A DNA stretch of 64,000 nucleotides, from NCBI RefSeq assembly GCF_900107285.1, contig NZ_FNPK01000005.1, positions 124,001-188,000 on the forward strand, read 5' to 3'. Positions 7,873 through 15,923 of this stretch are shown here, piece after piece. Origin of the DNA: Acinetobacter kyonggiensis (lineage in GTDB: Bacteria > Pseudomonadota > Gammaproteobacteria > Pseudomonadales > Moraxellaceae). The position numbers and the translations under genes are program-made. The notes under the pieces are model-generated. The model was not told where the DNA came from. It was given only the letters and a program-made list of their open reading frames with translations, and ran no database searches. Within the stretch, counting starts at the first letter, position 1. Every line of letters starts with the position of its first letter.

Positions 7873-8777
7873 CTGACACCATCTGCAAGCGATACAGTAA
7901 TGACTTTAGAGCAACAAGTCACACATTTGCAGCAGCAAGTTCAGGAGTTGCAGAGTTTAATACAACAGCAAAAACAGACCAGTGAAAAAATTTCTGCAGA
8001 GCTGCCAATATTAAAGAAAATACAGCTCTAAAAAATGATCTAAAGTAGTTGGTGACGAAAGGCGGTGCTGAATTGAGCTATACGAAAATATGCGTGCAGA
8101 TGCGAGCTATCAATTTAAAGGGCCAAGCACCATGTATAACTATATTAGTGCTGTACCTTTAGAAGGTATTGTAAATGAAGGAAATAATTCAGATAAATTT
8201 CAAAGTACCTTGAATGCAACGTGATTTGGTTTCAATTTTAAAACTCCAAAAAATGGTGATCACAGCGTTGGCGGTAAAGTTGAAATGGACTTTTTGGGTG
8301 GTGCTGGTCGTGACACATTCCGTATTCGTCATGCATATTTAACCTATGACCAATGGTTAGTTGGGCAAACATGGTCAAACTTTAATGCAGTTGAATATTT
8401 CCCTGAAACGGTAGATGCATCACTTTTTAGAGGGGGGCTTTAACACGTGTTCCACAAGTTAAATATAGTTATGCTGTGGATAAAAATATGAATCTGGCTT
8501 TTAGCTTAGAAGACTCTAAAGCTGAAACCGTAACGACTTCAGGGATTCAGAACTTTACAACCGATGCGAGCAAATACTGGCAATCATTTTGCTGATTTAA
8601 TCGAACCTTCTTTTAACTCAAAATAAAGAGTTAAAAGAAGGTTGGATTAATATGTTCTATAACCCAGTGAAACCGATTAATTTAGGTGTTGAATATATGT
8701 ATGGTGAACGTAAAACCTTTACAGATCAAAAAGGGATTGATAACCGTGTAAATTTCACAGCAATTTATGATTTTTGA
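7873..8777 (+). pseudogene. DcaP-like outer-membrane porin remnant
   Basis: Several frames together spell a DcaP-type trimeric porin of Acinetobacter. There is a coiled-coil N-terminus (TLEQQVTHLQQQVQELQSL), then ADASYQFKG, VGGKVEMDFLGGAGRDTFR, IRHAYLTYDQWLVGQTWSN, FPETVDASLFRGG, and a C-terminal beta-barrel end (NLGVEYMYGERKTF ... FTAIYDF) stopping at 8775-8777. There is an in-frame stop after KKIQL (8029-8031), a TGA in the LNAT-FGF segment (8222-8224), and further frame changes near 8440 and 8590. The middle of the barrel is deleted. Intact DcaP proteins are roughly 400 residues; this one is not functional. The signal sequence is also missing. Confidence 0.8.
8597..8650. repeat. 23-bp fold-back inverted duplication inside the porin remnant
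   Basis: Bases 8597-8619 are the reverse complement of 8628-8650 with one mismatch, separated by the eight-base loop AAAATAAA. The right arm is genuine coding sequence (ELKEGWINMF in the porin frame). The left arm therefore looks like an inverted copy of that sequence pasted at the deletion point, as produced by template switching during replication. No transposase-like ends were seen. Confidence 0.65.
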
Positions 8778-8987
8778 GAATTATTAACTGTTTGGGGGTA
8801 AATATTTTTGATTTTGAGTGATTAATTTGGGACTGCTGAATTGATATTATTTGATGAATTTACATCATTTTTTGTCAACTCATCAGGTTCTTTTATTTAA
8901 TGCTACTTTCTGAGTTAACTAAGTCTTACTTGGTGGACATAAAACCCATATTTTTAAAGTGACCTGTAATGAGTTGGTAATTCACAT

Positions 8988-9098
8988 ATGATCAATGTCG
9001 AGTGTTACTTCTGGGGTTGGATGGGAAAGGATGATATATCCGCTGATGCTGATACCAGTACATGGTTTGAGCGAATAGCCATTCGCATCAATGATTAG
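8988..9098 (+). CDS. Short unknown reading frame ahead of the AlpA remnant
   Basis: A 36-codon frame (ATG 8988, stop 9096-9098) encodes a peptide beginning MINVECYFWGWMGKDD and ending WFERIAIRIND. It sits 12 bases upstream of the AlpA-like remnant. Small acidic proteins often precede AlpA genes in integrated elements, so it may be a truncated element gene. Translation is not demonstrated. Confidence 0.25.
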   Translation: MINVECYFWGWMGKDDISADADTSTWFERIAIRIND

Positions 9099-9110
9099 GA
9101 GTAAATCATC

Positions 9111-9330
9111 ATGAATGAATGCACAGGTCAGACTTTTCAGATGAATCAAATTATTAACTTAAAATGAAGTTATTCAATTTACAACTTTTAAGTCATGCAA
9201 CGATTTATAATATTATAAAGATGAACGCCATAAGCAGGATGATCCCACTTTTCCAAGACAAGCTAATTTGACAGCAGGGTGTGTAGGCTGGTGTGCTTGG
9301 GAAATTAATCAATGGATTGAGGCTAAGTGA
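9111..9330 (+). pseudogene. AlpA-family excisionase/transcription regulator remnant
   Basis: Pieces of an AlpA-type helix-turn-helix protein appear in two frames: NEVIQFTT, then LLSHATIYNIIK in a second frame, then back to the first frame for DERHKQDDPTFPRQANLT and GCVGWCAWEINQWIEAK, ending with TGA at 9328-9330. The last part matches the conserved P-R-x-x-x-L-x-x-G-x-x-x-W ... EI-x-x-W-I end of the family. At least two frameshifts make it non-functional. AlpA proteins control integrase genes in cryptic prophages and islands, so this remnant supports a former integrated element here. Confidence 0.7.
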
Positions 9331-9346
9331 GCTAGTCGTTGATATT

Positions 9347-9373
9347 GGGTGCTTTAACGCCCTTATTTTTTAT
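9347..9373 (+). terminator. Intrinsic terminator after the AlpA remnant
   Basis: GGGTG pairs with CGCCC around CTTTAA, followed by TTATTTTTTATT. It begins 16 bases after the alpA stop and was probably its terminator. Confidence 0.55.
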
Positions 9374-9672
9374 TCAAAATAAGATTTAATTTATTTAAAT
9401 GTTGTCTATCTATAAGTTAAACAAAACTATTATCAATAGCACTGATCTAAACAAAGTGCTTTAAAGTAGCTTTTCAATATTGGGTATGGAACAGTAAAAG
9501 TCAGATAAAAACCATGATAATACAATCATTACTGTCACGGTTTAAGCTAAAGTGATGATGCTAAAGGAAAGTTTAAGCATTTCGTATAAGCTGGATTATG
9601 TTGATTTTAGAAAAATGCAAAGGTTGATAAAAATTAGTATCTATTACTGCTAATATTAAATATGATATTTAA
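9374..9672. other. AT-rich stretch without a recognised gene
   Basis: No frame of useful length and no clear hairpin was seen. It separates the alpA terminator from a membrane-protein frame. Confidence 0.4.
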
Positions 9673-10035
9673 AAACAAACAGAATTAGTAACTTGTGTTA
9701 AAAAAATCATATTTTGTTTAATCATATTATTTATAATAATTTTTCAATGTTTATTCATTTATGCACTAATTCATAAAGGAGTTTCATTAAATACTTCTTT
9801 ATGGGAGTCAGCTCATATTCAACAAATACCTTTCTCAAAATTTATATATAAGACTATAAAATTATGGTGGGGACTTCCAGCTACTTGTTTATTTTTACTC
9901 TTTCTCTCCTTATGGAAACCTAACAAGTGGATAGTTGTTCTCACTTTTTTAATATCTATCACAGGAGTAATAGCATTACTTTGGTCAACATATGATCCTT
10001 CAATGCTTATCGATGTGCATAAAATTGGTAGCTAA
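9673..10035 (+). pseudogene. Small membrane-protein reading frame without a start codon
   Basis: A 120-codon frame from the TAA just before 9673 to TAA 10033-10035 has no in-frame ATG, GTG or TTG near its beginning. The product would have hydrophobic segments CVKKIIFCLIILFIIIFQCL, WWGLPATCLFLLFLSLW and WIVVLTFLISITGVIALLW, so about three membrane spans, and a short tail. No family is recognised. Either the 5' end has been lost, or an unusual start is used. It is listed as a probable remnant because its surroundings are decayed. Confidence 0.35.
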
Positions 10036-10201
10036 AATCTATAAGTTTTTAACTTTTCCGTGTACGATAACTCAACCATTTAACTTTATTTTAAGTATTA
10101 ATTTTACCCATTGAACATAATGGTGCTATATGAAACGTGACCTAAAATAGCTTTGTTTTTTATTTTGTTAAAAATTTAGACCGACCTCAAAAAATAGAAA
10201 A

Positions 10202-10232
10202 AAGCTGGCTTGGAAACAAGTCGGCTTTTTTT
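10202..10232 (+). terminator. Intrinsic terminator
   Basis: AAGCTGGCTTG pairs (with G-U pairs) with CAAGTCGGCTT around GAAA, followed by TTTTT. It lies 166 bases past the membrane-protein frame. It ends plus-strand transcription before the structured region at 10.3 kb. Confidence 0.7.
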
Positions 10233-10311
10233 ATCCCAATTTGATATCTTTTACCAATAAATAATCAATATAACACTCTGTTGTGCATTATCCATCGATT
10301 GCCCAAACCAT

Positions 10312-10550
10312 CCCCAAATTTATGTGGATAAATCTTGGGGGGAATTTAAGCATTTGTGTACGCCTAAGCGCACACAAATCCAGGTCTTTTGCGGCTATGC
10401 GACTTCAGCTTAATTTACTATCATGGGGACATAGAGAGCAGGATGCTCCAAATAACAATAAAAAAATAAGCGACAAGGAATGTAGGTAAGACAGGAGTCA
10501 TACCAAAGCACCTAATACGAAAAACCCCGACAGGATGTCGGGGTTTTTTT
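10312..10550 (+). ncRNA. Candidate structured small RNA
   Basis: Three strong structures follow one another without a convincing gene. Hairpin 1 (10312-10340) pairs CCCCAAATTTAT with ATAAATCTTGGGG around GTGG, with one bulge. Hairpin 2 (10352-10379) pairs ATTTGTGT with ACACAAAT and closes internally with CGC/GCG around CTAA. A short GAGCA/TGCTC hairpin lies near 10438-10450. A strong intrinsic terminator ends the unit at 10550. An upstream terminator at 10202-10232 insulates it. An overlapping 68-codon frame (10283-10489) has no family resemblance. This pattern suits a roughly 240-nucleotide independent RNA. No known RNA family is recognised, and transcription is inferred. Confidence 0.4.
10525..10550 (+). 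terminator. Strong intrinsic terminator
   Basis: CCCCGACA and TGTCGGGG pair perfectly around GGA and are followed by seven T. It is the clearest terminator in the accessory block and closes the candidate RNA. Confidence 0.85.
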
Positions 10551-10633
10551 ATTGCTTATTTGGGGGGATGTTAAATTCTGATGCAAATTAAGTAAAAATA
10601 TATGTAGTTCCCATTTATTTAATTTCCTATTTT

Positions 10634-10942
10634 TTATTGTAAATTTTGCTCTTCCAAGCAATTTAGAATTTGAGATGCTAATACTCTAGGTTATTCAATT
10701 GGAATTATATGACCTATATTTTCTATTGTTTCTAAACGAGTATTTAGAATTTGATTATACAGCTCGGTTGCTTTCTTAGTTGAGCGAACCTGATCCTGAG
10801 TAGCAGATATAATCAAGCTTGAGTACTTAACTTTACCCATGTCGTTCTTAAGGTTAGAGGAAAATTTGGAAAATTCATGATGGTGAATAAATACTTTTAT
10901 TGGTTTATGCAGCCAGCAGTTAATAGGGGAAGGAACCTTCAA
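10634..10942 (-). pseudogene. Alpha/beta hydrolase C-terminal remnant
   Basis: The minus strand encodes the C-terminal third of an alpha/beta hydrolase: YSSLIISATQDQVRS (strand and catalytic Asp region), TELYNQILNTRLETIENIGH with the GHIIPIE catalytic-histidine motif, then an in-frame TAA at 10691-10693. The same frame continues PRVLASQILNCLEEQNLQ to a second stop at 10634-10636, so the internal TAA replaces a single codon (CAA is likely). The N-terminal two thirds with the nucleophile elbow are absent; only a short frame precedes. It is not a working enzyme. Confidence 0.7.
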
Positions 10943-11103
10943 TTATGTTTTCAATGAAAAAGTCATTATAGGAAAGACACTTTTTTATATTCAACAGAGT
11001 AATGAATCATGTATTTGGGGTTTAGTAAATAAAATCATTGTATAAGGTATGAAAAATTAAAAGTTTGTTATAGTGTGCTTAATTTGGCTTTTTATATAAA
11101 CTA

Positions 11104-11661
11104 ATGTTAAATAATACTTATATTTTTTTTGGGGTGATTTTAGGTTTAACGATTGCAAATGTAGCGGGGGCTGCAACTACAAGCATGAATAACGATCGGT
11201 TGAGCTATTTAATACAGCGGGTAGATTATCAGCGTACAAATGACTCTCTTGAAAAATCTGAAAATCAATTATTAGGGCGTGCAAGTTGGAATATTCAATG
11301 CTGGGTAAAAAGTAGTGAAGGTACTAAAATTTGCACAATGCGTAAAAATCATATTACGGTAATGCGTATGAATGATAATTACAGCTTAAGTGTTGGTATG
11401 AAGCATGAAAAAAACTCGATTACACTGCTTAAAGTTGATAATAATAGTATTTGGCAGACGCGCGAGGGTCTATACCGCGATGCTCAAACAATTATAGATC
11501 AGTTCAAGCGAGGCTTCGAAGTGAAAACAGAGTTTAATGCATTTAATACGGCTAAACCTGTTGTAAATGAAGTTTCATTAATTGGTTTTTCTGATGCATT
11601 TAATGATATGCAACAGCAGTATAATAAGCTGGATCATTTGGATTCACAGCGCAGATTTTAA
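11104..11661 (+). CDS. Secreted protein of unknown function
   Basis: This 185-residue protein begins with a signal peptide (MLNNTYIFFGVILGLTIANV, cleaved near AGA-AT). The mature part has WNIQCWVKSSEGTKICTM with two cysteines about ten residues apart, then KNHITVMRMNDNYSLSVGM, SIWQTREGLYRDAQTIIDQF and a polar C-terminus. The W-x-x-x-C ... C-x-M layout loosely recalls invasion-associated-locus-B-type periplasmic proteins, but the match is weak. The frame is intact, with AT-rich codon use like the chromosome. It stands alone ahead of the arsenic operon. The function is unknown. Confidence 0.7.
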   Translation: MLNNTYIFFGVILGLTIANVAGAATTSMNNDRLSYLIQRVDYQRTNDSLEKSENQLLGRASWNIQCWVKSSEGTKICTMRKNHITVMRMNDNYSLSVGMKHEKNSITLLKVDNNSIWQTREGLYRDAQTIIDQFKRGFEVKTEFNAFNTAKPVVNEVSLIGFSDAFNDMQQQYNKLDHLDSQRRF

Positions 11662-11867
11662 CAGAATTGCTATAGCCTGCTGTCTTTGAATAAAAGGCGC
11701 GGGCTAAGAGTACGATAATTTTTTTAATATGAAGCTTGGACTGCTACCACTTGCCTAGACAAATTTAGTCCATTCATCGTGTCGTATTTTTTGATCATTG
11801 GCTTTTCAGTCTTAAGAGTTATTTTATCAAGATAAAATTTATTAAATCAGGAAATATGGATTTGCAT

Positions 11868-11887
11868 ATATATGAATATTCGTATAT
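11868..11887. promoter_or_regulatory. ArsR-type operator upstream of arsC
   Basis: ATATATGAAT and ATTCGTATAT form a 20-base palindrome with one mismatch, 34 bases before the arsC start. ArsR/SmtB repressors bind AT-rich imperfect palindromes of this kind. A related sequence with the same GAATATT centre lies ahead of arsR. Arsenite should release the repressor and open the operon. Confidence 0.6.
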
Positions 11888-11921
11888 AAATATATATAAA
11901 TATTTTGTTGAGTTTGAGCAA

Positions 11922-12356
11922 ATGACTGCTACTTCTAAGGTTAAGATGTATCACAATCCTGATTGTGGTACATCACGTAATACACTTGCTTTAATCCGCA
12001 ATGCCAATATTGAACCTGAAGTGATTGAATATTTAGTTAACCCCCCATCTAAAGCTGAGCTGACGCAACTGATTGCTGATGCAGGTTTAATGGTAAGAGA
12101 AGCGATTCGTAAGAACGTTGCGCCATATTCGGAACTTGAACTTGATCAAGAATGTTGGTCAGATGAACAACTTCTAGATTTTATGCAGTTGTATCCCATT
12201 TTAATTAATCGTCCATTCGTCGTCACTGAATTAGGCACTCGCTTAAGTCGTCCATCAGAAGTGGTTTTAGATATTTTACCATTAGCTCAAAAGAATGCTT
12301 TTACCAAAGAAGATGGTGAGCAGGTGATTGATGCAAATGGGCAGCGATTGAAATAA
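11922..12356 (+). CDS. arsC: Glutaredoxin-coupled arsenate reductase ArsC
   Basis: This 144-residue protein matches the ArsC/Spx-like family. The catalytic cysteine is in MYHNPDCGTSRNTL near residue 14. NPPSKAELTQLI and RKNVAPYSELEL follow, and the FMQLYPILINRPFVVTELGTRLSRPSE segment carries the substrate-binding arginines. It reduces arsenate to arsenite with glutathione and glutaredoxin. The ATG at 11922 is chosen over 11856, because the upstream extension overlaps the palindromic operator and the family begins a few residues before the YHNP motif. It opens a five-gene operon and is redundant with the second reductase two genes on. Confidence 0.92.
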   Translation: MTATSKVKMYHNPDCGTSRNTLALIRNANIEPEVIEYLVNPPSKAELTQLIADAGLMVREAIRKNVAPYSELELDQECWSDEQLLDFMQLYPILINRPFVVTELGTRLSRPSEVVLDILPLAQKNAFTKEDGEQVIDANGQRLK

Positions 12357-12365
12357 AAATTTAAT

Positions 12366-12391
12366 GGATATATGTGAATATTAATATATCC
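12366..12391. promoter_or_regulatory. Second ArsR-type operator, ahead of arsR
   Basis: GGATATAT and ATATATCC flank a GTGAATATTA centre; the outer eight pairs are perfect. It lies between the arsC stop and the arsR start and shares the TATnnGAATATTnnTATA core with the site at 11868. It suggests an internal promoter with autoregulation of arsR and the genes behind it. Confidence 0.55.
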
Positions 12392-12413
12392 ATATGTTTG
12401 AGTGAGTGAAAAT

Positions 12414-12734
12414 ATGGATCAAATCAATTTTTTTAAATGTTTGGCTGATGAAACTCGATTCAACATTGTCATGTTGGTTGTTGGAAATAATGAGCAGTGT
12501 GTCTGTGACTTAACTGAAAAATTACAGCTCAGTCAGCCCAAAATTTCTCGTCATTTAGCATTATTACGTACTTTGGGCTTATTGCAAGACCGACGTCAGG
12601 GACAATGGGTTTATTACAGCATTAATCCAAATTTACCTGCTTGGTGCCTAGAAGTACTCAATACCCTTAAGAATGCCGAATTACAGCCAAATGTTGAAAT
12701 ACCTTTTCAGCAAATCAATAGTTATTGCGAGTAG
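12414..12734 (+). CDS. arsR: ArsR-family arsenite-responsive repressor
   Basis: This 106-residue winged-helix protein has MDQINFFKCLADETRFNIVM at its start, then EQCVCDLTEKLQLSQPKISRHLALLRTLGL. The Cys-Val-Cys-Asp motif at the start of the DNA-recognition region is the classical As(III)-binding site of ArsR. The ATG at 12414 has GAGTGAG in ribosome-binding position; an in-frame GTG at 12402 is the alternative. It lies between the two reductase genes, six bases before the next. It should repress the operon from the two palindromes and dissociate on binding arsenite. Confidence 0.93.
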   Translation: MDQINFFKCLADETRFNIVMLVVGNNEQCVCDLTEKLQLSQPKISRHLALLRTLGLLQDRRQGQWVYYSINPNLPAWCLEVLNTLKNAELQPNVEIPFQQINSYCE

Positions 12735-12740
12735 AACAAT

Positions 12741-13214
12741 ATGAAATTTCTTTTTTTATGTACTGGAAATAGCTGTCGCAGTATTTTATCAGAAGTGCTT
12801 TTTAATAGTCGCGCACCTGAAGGTTGGAAAGCTTATAGTGCAGGCAGTAAACCATCTGGACAAGTGCATCCACTCACCATTGAAACTCTAGAAAACTTAG
12901 GTCTTTCAACTGAGGGTTTGTGGAGTAAAACCATCGATGACTGCGAACAATATCAACCAGATGTGGTGATTACCGTATGTGATTCTGCTGCTCAAGAGGC
13001 ATGTCCACTTTATTTGGGGGGTGCGATTAAGGCACATTGGGGGTTAGCTGATCCTTCGCATTTAGACTTGCCGAAAGAAGAAAAACTTAAAGCATTCCAA
13101 GTTACTGTTGATCATATCAACCGTCGCTTAGATGCTTTATTGGCACTCGATACAGCGCATATGTCTCGCCCAGATTTGATTGCTGCAATCAATCAAATTT
13201 CGCATATTGAATGA
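12741..13214 (+). CDS. arsC: Low-molecular-weight phosphatase-type arsenate reductase
   Basis: This 157-residue protein of the LMW protein tyrosine phosphatase fold has the P-loop CTGNSCRS at residues 7-14. A pair of cysteines (VCDSA, EACPL) lies in the redox segment, followed by HWGLADPS with the general acid aspartate. That combination is typical of thioredoxin-dependent arsenate reductases and not of tyrosine phosphatases. It begins six bases after arsR and ends eight bases before acr3. The operon therefore carries two arsenate reductases of unrelated fold, a combination known from several Acinetobacter and Pseudomonas ars operons. Confidence 0.9.
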   Translation: MKFLFLCTGNSCRSILSEVLFNSRAPEGWKAYSAGSKPSGQVHPLTIETLENLGLSTEGLWSKTIDDCEQYQPDVVITVCDSAAQEACPLYLGGAIKAHWGLADPSHLDLPKEEKLKAFQVTVDHINRRLDALLALDTAHMSRPDLIAAINQISHIE

Positions 13215-13221
13215 GAACATC

Positions 13222-14262
13222 ATGGCTCAACAAAGATTATCCTTTTTAGATCGTAACCTGACGCTATGGATTTTTATTGCCATGGGATTGGGGATTGCGA
13301 TAGGTGTGTTCTTTCCGCAAGCTTCTGTCGCTTTGGATAAAATGAGTGTGGATTCAGTCAATATCCCGATTGCGATAGGTTTGATTTTGATGATGTATCC
13401 ACCACTAGCAAAAGTGGACTATGCGACTTTGCCACAAGTCTTTAAGGACAAGAAAACGCTTACTCTATCCTTAGTACAAAACTGGCTGATCGCTCCCGTG
13501 CTCATGTTTGCATTGGCAATCATATTTTTGCAGAGTTATCCGGAATACATGACGGGCGTAATCCTGATTGGTTTAGCGCGATGCATTGCTATGGTTCTTG
13601 TTTGGAATGGGTTGGCATGTGGTGATAATCAATACGTTGCAGCGCTGGTCGCTTTTAATAGTATTTTTCAAATTTTATTCTTTAGTACTTATGCTTGGCT
13701 ATTCTTGACCTTCTTACCGCCTTATTTTGGCGTTGCAGGGCAAGTGATCAATGTTGATTTTTGGACCATTACCCATGCTGTTCTGGTTTATCTCGGTATT
13801 CCGTTTTTATTGGGTTTCTTAACACGATTAATTTTGGTGAAACAAAAAGGAGTGGAGTGGTATCAAACCAAGTTCATTCCAAAAATCAGTCCTCTAAGTT
13901 TGATTGCATTGCTGTTCACGATTTTGGCCATGTTTAGCCTAAAAGGTGGTGATGTTGTAAGTCTACCAATGGATGTTTTACGAATCGCGATTCCTTTAAT
14001 GATTTACTTTGTCTTGATGTTCTTCATTAGCTTCTTTATGAGCAAATGGATGGGCAATGATTATCCTAAAACAGCAGCAATCTCGTTTACTGCGGCTGGA
14101 AACAACTTTGAATTAGCACTTGCTGTTGCAATTGCAACTTTTGGTTTAGCTTCACCTGTTGCTTTTACCACGGTCATTGGTCCATTGGTTGAAGTTCCTG
14201 TGTTGATTGCCTTAGTGAGTGTTTCACTTTGGCTTAGAAAAAAATACTTTAAAGAGGCCTAA
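13222..14262 (+). CDS. acr3: Arsenite efflux permease, ACR3 type
   Basis: The 346-residue inner-membrane protein has about ten hydrophobic spans. [19 protein letters not shown] near residue 115 holds the conserved cysteine of ACR3 transporters, and [19 protein letters not shown] near 290 is the second signature. It exports arsenite (and usually antimonite poorly) using the proton gradient. The ATG at 13222 follows GAGAACATC and removes the 14-residue extension that overlaps the previous gene. The next gene, arsH, begins five bases after the stop. Confidence 0.94.
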   Translation: MAQQRLSFLDRNLTLWIFIAMGLGIAIGVFFPQASVALDKMSVDSVNIPIAIGLILMMYPPLAKVDYATLPQVFKDKKTLTLSLVQNWLIAPVLMFALAIIFLQSYPEYMTGVILIGLARCIAMVLVWNGLACGDNQYVAALVAFNSIFQILFFSTYAWLFLTFLPPYFGVAGQVINVDFWTITHAVLVYLGIPFLLGFLTRLILVKQKGVEWYQTKFIPKISPLSLIALLFTILAMFSLKGGDVVSLPMDVLRIAIPLMIYFVLMFFISFFMSKWMGNDYPKTAAISFTAAGNNFELALAVAIATFGLASPVAFTTVIGPLVEVPVLIALVSVSLWLRKKYFKEA

Positions 14263-14266
14263 TGCT

Positions 14267-14971
14267 ATGAATCTCCCAAACGTAGATCTAGATCTTCTTG
14301 AGCCACCGACCTTTGAAAAAGTTCAAGCAAAAGAGCTAGATCATCCACCGCGTATTTTGCTGCTGTATGGTTCTAATCGAGAGCGCTCATACAGCCGTTT
14401 AGCCGTGATGGAAGCAGGCCGTATCTTGGAGTATTTTGGTGCCGAAGTAAAAATATTTCATCCTAAAGGACTGCCTTTACCTGAAGATGCAGATACTGAA
14501 CATCCTAAAGTGAAAGAATTGCATGAGTTATTGGCATGGTCAGAGGGCATGGTCTGGTGCTCACCTGAACGTCATGGCTCCATGAGTTCTATTTTTAAAT
14601 CTCAAATCGATTGGATTCCGCTGGCTGGTGGTGCGATTCGTGCAACCCAAGGAAAGACTTTGGCGCTAATGCAAGTCAGTGGCGGTTCGCAGTCCTTTAA
14701 CAGCTTAAACCAGATGCGTATTTTAGGCCGTTGGATGCGGATGATCACGATTCCAAACCAATCATCTATTCCCAAAGCTTTTTTGGAATTTGAAGAAGAT
14801 GGCAGGATGAAACCTTCAGCTTTCTATGATCGAATTGTCGATGTGATGGAAGAATTATATAAATTCACCCTACTGACCCGTGGGCAAAGTCAGTACCTCA
14901 CAAATCGTTATTCTGAGCGAAAAGAGTCTGCCGAAGAATTATCCAAGCGTGTCAATCAACGTAGTCTTTAA
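14267..14971 (+). CDS. arsH: ArsH, NADPH-dependent FMN reductase/organoarsenical oxidase
   Basis: This 234-residue flavodoxin-like protein has the phosphate-binding [15 protein letters not shown] near residue 30, [19 protein letters not shown] near 95 and [17 protein letters not shown] near 128. These are characteristic of ArsH. ArsH oxidises trivalent methyl- and phenyl-arsenicals to less toxic pentavalent forms. The ATG at 14267 is preferred over 14219, which would overlap acr3 by 44 bases. It is the last gene of the operon, followed by a terminator. Confidence 0.93.
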   Translation: MNLPNVDLDLLEPPTFEKVQAKELDHPPRILLLYGSNRERSYSRLAVMEAGRILEYFGAEVKIFHPKGLPLPEDADTEHPKVKELHELLAWSEGMVWCSPERHGSMSSIFKSQIDWIPLAGGAIRATQGKTLALMQVSGGSQSFNSLNQMRILGRWMRMITIPNQSSIPKAFLEFEEDGRMKPSAFYDRIVDVMEELYKFTLLTRGQSQYLTNRYSERKESAEELSKRVNQRSL

Positions 14972-15112
14972 AGTATCTAAAAATAACATATAACTGATTC
15001 TTTAAATTAGCTTTACTTGATTTAAGTTGTAAGATGATCTCGGATGCTAAAAAATATCTTAACTATTGAATATTACTCAATAAAATAAATGTCTGATTTG
15101 TTTTATTTCCTT

Positions 15113-15145
15113 AAAAAAGACCATGCTTTAGCATAGTCTTTTTTT
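15113..15145 (+). terminator. Intrinsic terminator of the ars operon
   Basis: AAAAAAGAC-C-ATGCT pairs with AGCAT-A-GTCTTTTTT around TT, with one mismatch. It lies about 140 bases after arsH and is nearly symmetric, so it may work in both directions. Confidence 0.7.
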
Positions 15146-15336
15146 AGTTAAGATTAGCTAATACAAATTGCGGTGACTTAATAAATAATTTTATTAAAGA
15201 CTGTGCTGAACTTACCGGATACCGAACGCTTCTTTCCCAGCTTTCTAGTAAGCGAGCTCGGACGGTTAAAAGAGTAAATATGACAACAAGAATATGCTCG
15301 AAAATTTCGCGAGGGTAATCAGTATTTATATAATTT

Positions 15337-15635
15337 TTAGAAACAGAGCTTTAATCCATCACAGTAATCAGCCCATTTCTGCATCATCAGTTTTTTTTCT
15401 CTACGTGCTTGGTACGATTATAAACCCGACCATGCATATCTTTTATCTTATGAGCAAGCTGCTGCTCAATTAGCTCAATTGGAAACTCCAAAAAATCTTC
15501 TAAAATTGTACCTGCTAAGGCACGAAAATAATGTCCATATGCTTGTTCACTGGTATAAGGGCGTGAGTAATCAAATCTTCAGCTTTTATCACCAGTCTTA
15601 GAGGTGATTAAAACTAAGCTTTTACCATCAGAAAA
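15337..15635 (-). pseudogene. Tyrosine recombinase (integrase) C-terminal remnant
   Basis: The minus strand encodes the C-terminal catalytic end of an integrase: SRPYTSEQAYGHYFRALAG with the H-x-x-R box, then EFPIELIEQQLAHKI and GRVYNRTKHVEKK holding the tyrosine nucleophile. A frameshift in a run of eight T (plus strand) is followed in the next frame by KLMMQKWADYCDGLK and the stop at 15337-15339. Further upstream the frame is broken by a TGA. The N-terminal domain is missing. It lies about 120 bases from the 3' end of tRNA-Arg(CCT), where an island integrase is expected. Confidence 0.75.
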
Positions 15636-15756
15636 TTTTTAAGCTTTCTCAGGGGGGCTTTATCGGCTTATTTAGAATGGATGTGTTTTTAATCTGTTGA
15701 TTTTAATATTATTTATTTGTCGTGTGGATCGGTAAAGTTAAATATAAACCATAAAG

Positions 15757-15832
15757 TGGTGCGCCCTGCGGGAGTCGAACCCGCGTCGGTCACTTAGGAG
15801 GCAACTGCTCTATCCAGTTAAGCTAAGGGCAC
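15757..15832 (-). tRNA. tRNA-Arg (anticodon CCT)
   Basis: The minus strand folds into a complete cloverleaf. The acceptor stem GTGCCCT pairs with AGGGCGC (one T-G pair), the anticodon loop is CTCCTAA (anticodon at 15796-15798 on the plus strand), and the T arm CGGGTTCGACTCCCG is perfect. The discriminator A and an encoded CCA occupy 15757-15760. It reads the rare AGG codon. Its 3' end faces the decayed integrase and the accessory block, and tRNA-Arg genes are common integration targets. Confidence 0.95.
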
Positions 15833-15867
15833 AATGCGCAGCTAATTTAGCGCAAATAGACATAAAA

Positions 15868-15897
15868 AAAAAGTTATTGTCGAAACAATAACTTTTT
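15868..15897 (-). terminator. Bidirectional terminator between the permease and tRNA-Arg
   Basis: AAAAAGTTATTGT and ACAATAACTTTTT are perfect 13-base arms around CGAA, with extra A on the left. It can terminate the minus-strand permease transcript before the tRNA gene. Confidence 0.85.
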
Positions 15898-15923
15898 AAA
15901 AGACAGATCTTTATCGTTTTTGC

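Noticed and set aside
10283..10489. 68-codon plus-strand frame
   Set aside because: No family resemblance, poor ribosome-binding site, and it overlaps strong RNA hairpins that explain the sequence better.
15180..15336. Minus-strand open stretch with FEHILVVIFTLLTVRARLLE
   Set aside because: No start codon, no family match and it overlaps integrase decay; not called as a gene.
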